Positions 31,156-32,379 of a stretch of DNA of 32,379 nucleotides are shown here, one piece after another. Both the position numbers and the translations under genes were made by a program. The stretch is from an uncultured Mucispirillum sp. (GTDB lineage: Bacteria > Chrysiogenota > Deferribacteres > Deferribacterales > Mucispirillaceae). The stretch lies in assembly GCA_944324465.1 (NCBI GenBank), contig CALUWI010000021.1, forward strand, positions 1 to 32,379, read 5' to 3'. Below the pieces are notes generated by a model, which was given only the letters and a program-made list of their open reading frames with translations, was not told the DNA's origin and did not search any database. Position 1 is the first letter of the stretch. Each line of letters begins with the position of its first letter.

Positions 31156-32313
31156 ATGAAGTGTAAATTTTGTGGCGGCAGTGATTTTATTAATTTAAAT
31201 AATGTTGTTGCCTTAAATTATGTTAATTCAACATTACCTATTAAAGCAGTTCCTGTTAGTATAAAAGTTGATGTATGTACTTCCTGTGGTCTTGGTGTAA
31301 ACCATACTCCATTAAGCAGGGAAGAATATAATCAAATATATAATAATTTTTTTTATTTTGCTTATTATTTTGATGATGTATTTAAAAAATATTTTTATAT
31401 AGATGATATAAGTTTTTTTGTTAAACATATACCAAATCTTGATAGTAAAGTTGTAGAGCTTGGCTGCCATGATGGGCATTTATTATATATGATACAAGAG
31501 TATCAAAAACAGCATGGTAATGGTAATTTTACTAACCTTATGGGTATTGAACCTTCTCCAAATGCAGATATTGGTATTGCTCATGGACTGCATATAGAAA
31601 AAGCATATTTTAAACCAGGCTATTTTAAAGATAATGAAAAAGTAGATGTATTTATTTCCCGCTGTTTTTTTGAACATTTAGAAGAACCGTTTGAAATGTT
31701 TAAAGCCATGCTTGATTCATTAAGTGATAATGGTAAAATTATAATGAAAGTGCCAAATTTTACGGGATATGACCTTACTCATTTATATTACTATTCTTGG
31801 CCTTTTTTAGAGAAAATGGCTGCAAAATATAATGCAAAAATTATTGATTGTTTAATCAAATATCAAGAAATATGGAATGCAGAAGAAATTACTGTTGTAA
31901 TAAGTCATAAAGATGCAGAATATCCAGCAATAAAATGTCCATTTGATATAGAATATACAGTTAAGCATGAAAAACAGCATATTTTGGAAGATAAAAAACT
32001 GTTTTCTATGGACTGTATTGAAATGGAAAAATTTATGCGCGACAAAGAAAATGTTTATTTTTTAGGCACATCAGTTCATGCTCCATACTATTTAACAGTT
32101 CTAAATAAAATGAAAGTTAAAACAAATATTATACCAGTAGATATTCTACAGAATAGAAAAGGCTATGAACTTCCATACTGCAATAATCCTGTAATTTTAC
32201 TTTCTGATTTAAAAGGTAAAAAAATTGATGCTATGGTTATTAATGGTCATAATAAAGAAGATATTTTTGCAAAACTTAATACATATAATATAAATGTAGA
32301 AAAGAGCCTGTGA
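31156..32313 (+). CDS. Zinc-ribbon SAM methyltransferase (copy 2), 3' end altered by an insertion
   Basis: A 385-residue paralogue of the gene at 29735 with the same three parts: zinc ribbon (CKFC at 3-6, CTSC at 41-44), SAM motif VELGCHDGHL near 100, and a Methyltransf_14-like C-terminal third ending in NIIPVDILQNRKGYELPYC. It shares long identical stretches with copy 1, such as MGIEPSPNADIGIAHGL against LGIEPSPNADIGIAHGL. It also has the unusual YDLTHLYYYSWPF in place of the usual catalytic segment. The last residues EKSL and the TGA stop fall inside the insertion-sequence end that begins at 32304. Copy 1 continues several residues further, so the native C terminus has probably been lost. 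The loss is small and may be harmless. Confidence 0.88.
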   Translation: MKCKFCGGSDFINLNNVVALNYVNSTLPIKAVPVSIKVDVCTSCGLGVNHTPLSREEYNQIYNNFFYFAYYFDDVFKKYFYIDDISFFVKHIPNLDSKVVELGCHDGHLLYMIQEYQKQHGNGNFTNLMGIEPSPNADIGIAHGLHIEKAYFKPGYFKDNEKVDVFISRCFFEHLEEPFEMFKAMLDSLSDNGKIIMKVPNFTGYDLTHLYYYSWPFLEKMAAKYNAKIIDCLIKYQEIWNAEEITVVISHKDAEYPAIKCPFDIEYTVKHEKQHILEDKKLFSMDCIEMEKFMRDKENVYFLGTSVHAPYYLTVLNKMKVKTNIIPVDILQNRKGYELPYCNNPVILLSDLKGKKIDAMVINGHNKEDIFAKLNTYNINVEKSL

Positions 32314-32379
32314 AAAAAAGTCTGTAAATAGTGCGAACTTAAGTTTTCTATGATATACTAAAAAGATATGAAAGGAGCT
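32304..32379 (+). mobile_element. Left end of an insertion sequence (runs off the window)
   Basis: The sequence GAGCCTGTGAAAAAAAGTCT begins here. Its first 25 nt match 811-835 at all but two positions, and AGTTTTCTAT recurs further in. The window ends with AAAGGAG, a good ribosome site whose start codon, presumably for a transposase, would lie just beyond. The end resembles IS256-type termini as I remember them; the transposase is not visible, so the family is uncertain. Confidence 0.6.

Overview
The window is AT-rich bacterial chromosome, roughly one third GC or less by eye. It opens with the 3' end of a 23S rRNA gene and a 5S rRNA on the + strand. The genes suggest a Gram-negative-type, respiring, probably anaerobic bacterium: lipoprotein and Sec signal peptides, a tRNA-dependent (C5) haem pathway, a QueH-type queuosine enzyme, a two-cluster ferredoxin-type enzyme and a surface-glycan type locus. 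Base composition and the haem cluster fit Deferribacterota such as Mucispirillum. That assignment is my inference and rests on no search.

Layout. (a) 1-725: 23S end, a structured 23S-5S spacer, 5S and a strong terminator. (b) 731-2030: a 10-bp tandem repeat, a small mobile-element remnant (811-937) and a secreted MORN-type repeat protein. (c) 2395-7195, minus strand: a compact haem operon, transcribed hemX/ccsA-like, hemA, hemC, hemD, hemB, ending in a clear terminator. (d) 7449-11645, plus strand: MATE exporter, small P-loop kinase, DUF2156 protein and a stomatin-like SPFH protein. (e) 11683-17886, minus strand: TSUP permease, DUF1269 protein, two tandem secreted paralogues of unknown family, a PLD-type protein, EngB, a DHH phosphoesterase, a cytochrome b5-DUF2231 membrane fusion and QueH. 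(f) 18021-22011, plus strand: a LivJ-type lipoprotein, an unrecognised helical protein and a DUF4910-type metallopeptidase; an AAC(3)-family acetyltransferase converges on them.

(g) 23181-32313, plus strand, is the most distinctive part. It holds a fused FrhB-like/polysaccharide pyruvyl transferase protein. After a strong promoter comes a cassette of ketoacyl-ACP synthase III, acyl carrier protein, short-chain reductase, a truncated adenylation-domain remnant, an intact adenylation enzyme, a zinc-ribbon methyltransferase, a DltC-like carrier protein and a second, paralogous methyltransferase. I infer a small carrier-protein pathway that builds, activates and methylates an acyl or aminoacyl group, probably to decorate a surface polysaccharide or glycoprotein. 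No acceptor or transferase is visible, because the window ends there.

The last 76 bases look like the left end of an insertion sequence. The same terminal sequence (25 nt, two mismatches) occurs at 811-835. The insertion appears to have replaced the last codons of the second methyltransferase and to supply its stop codon.
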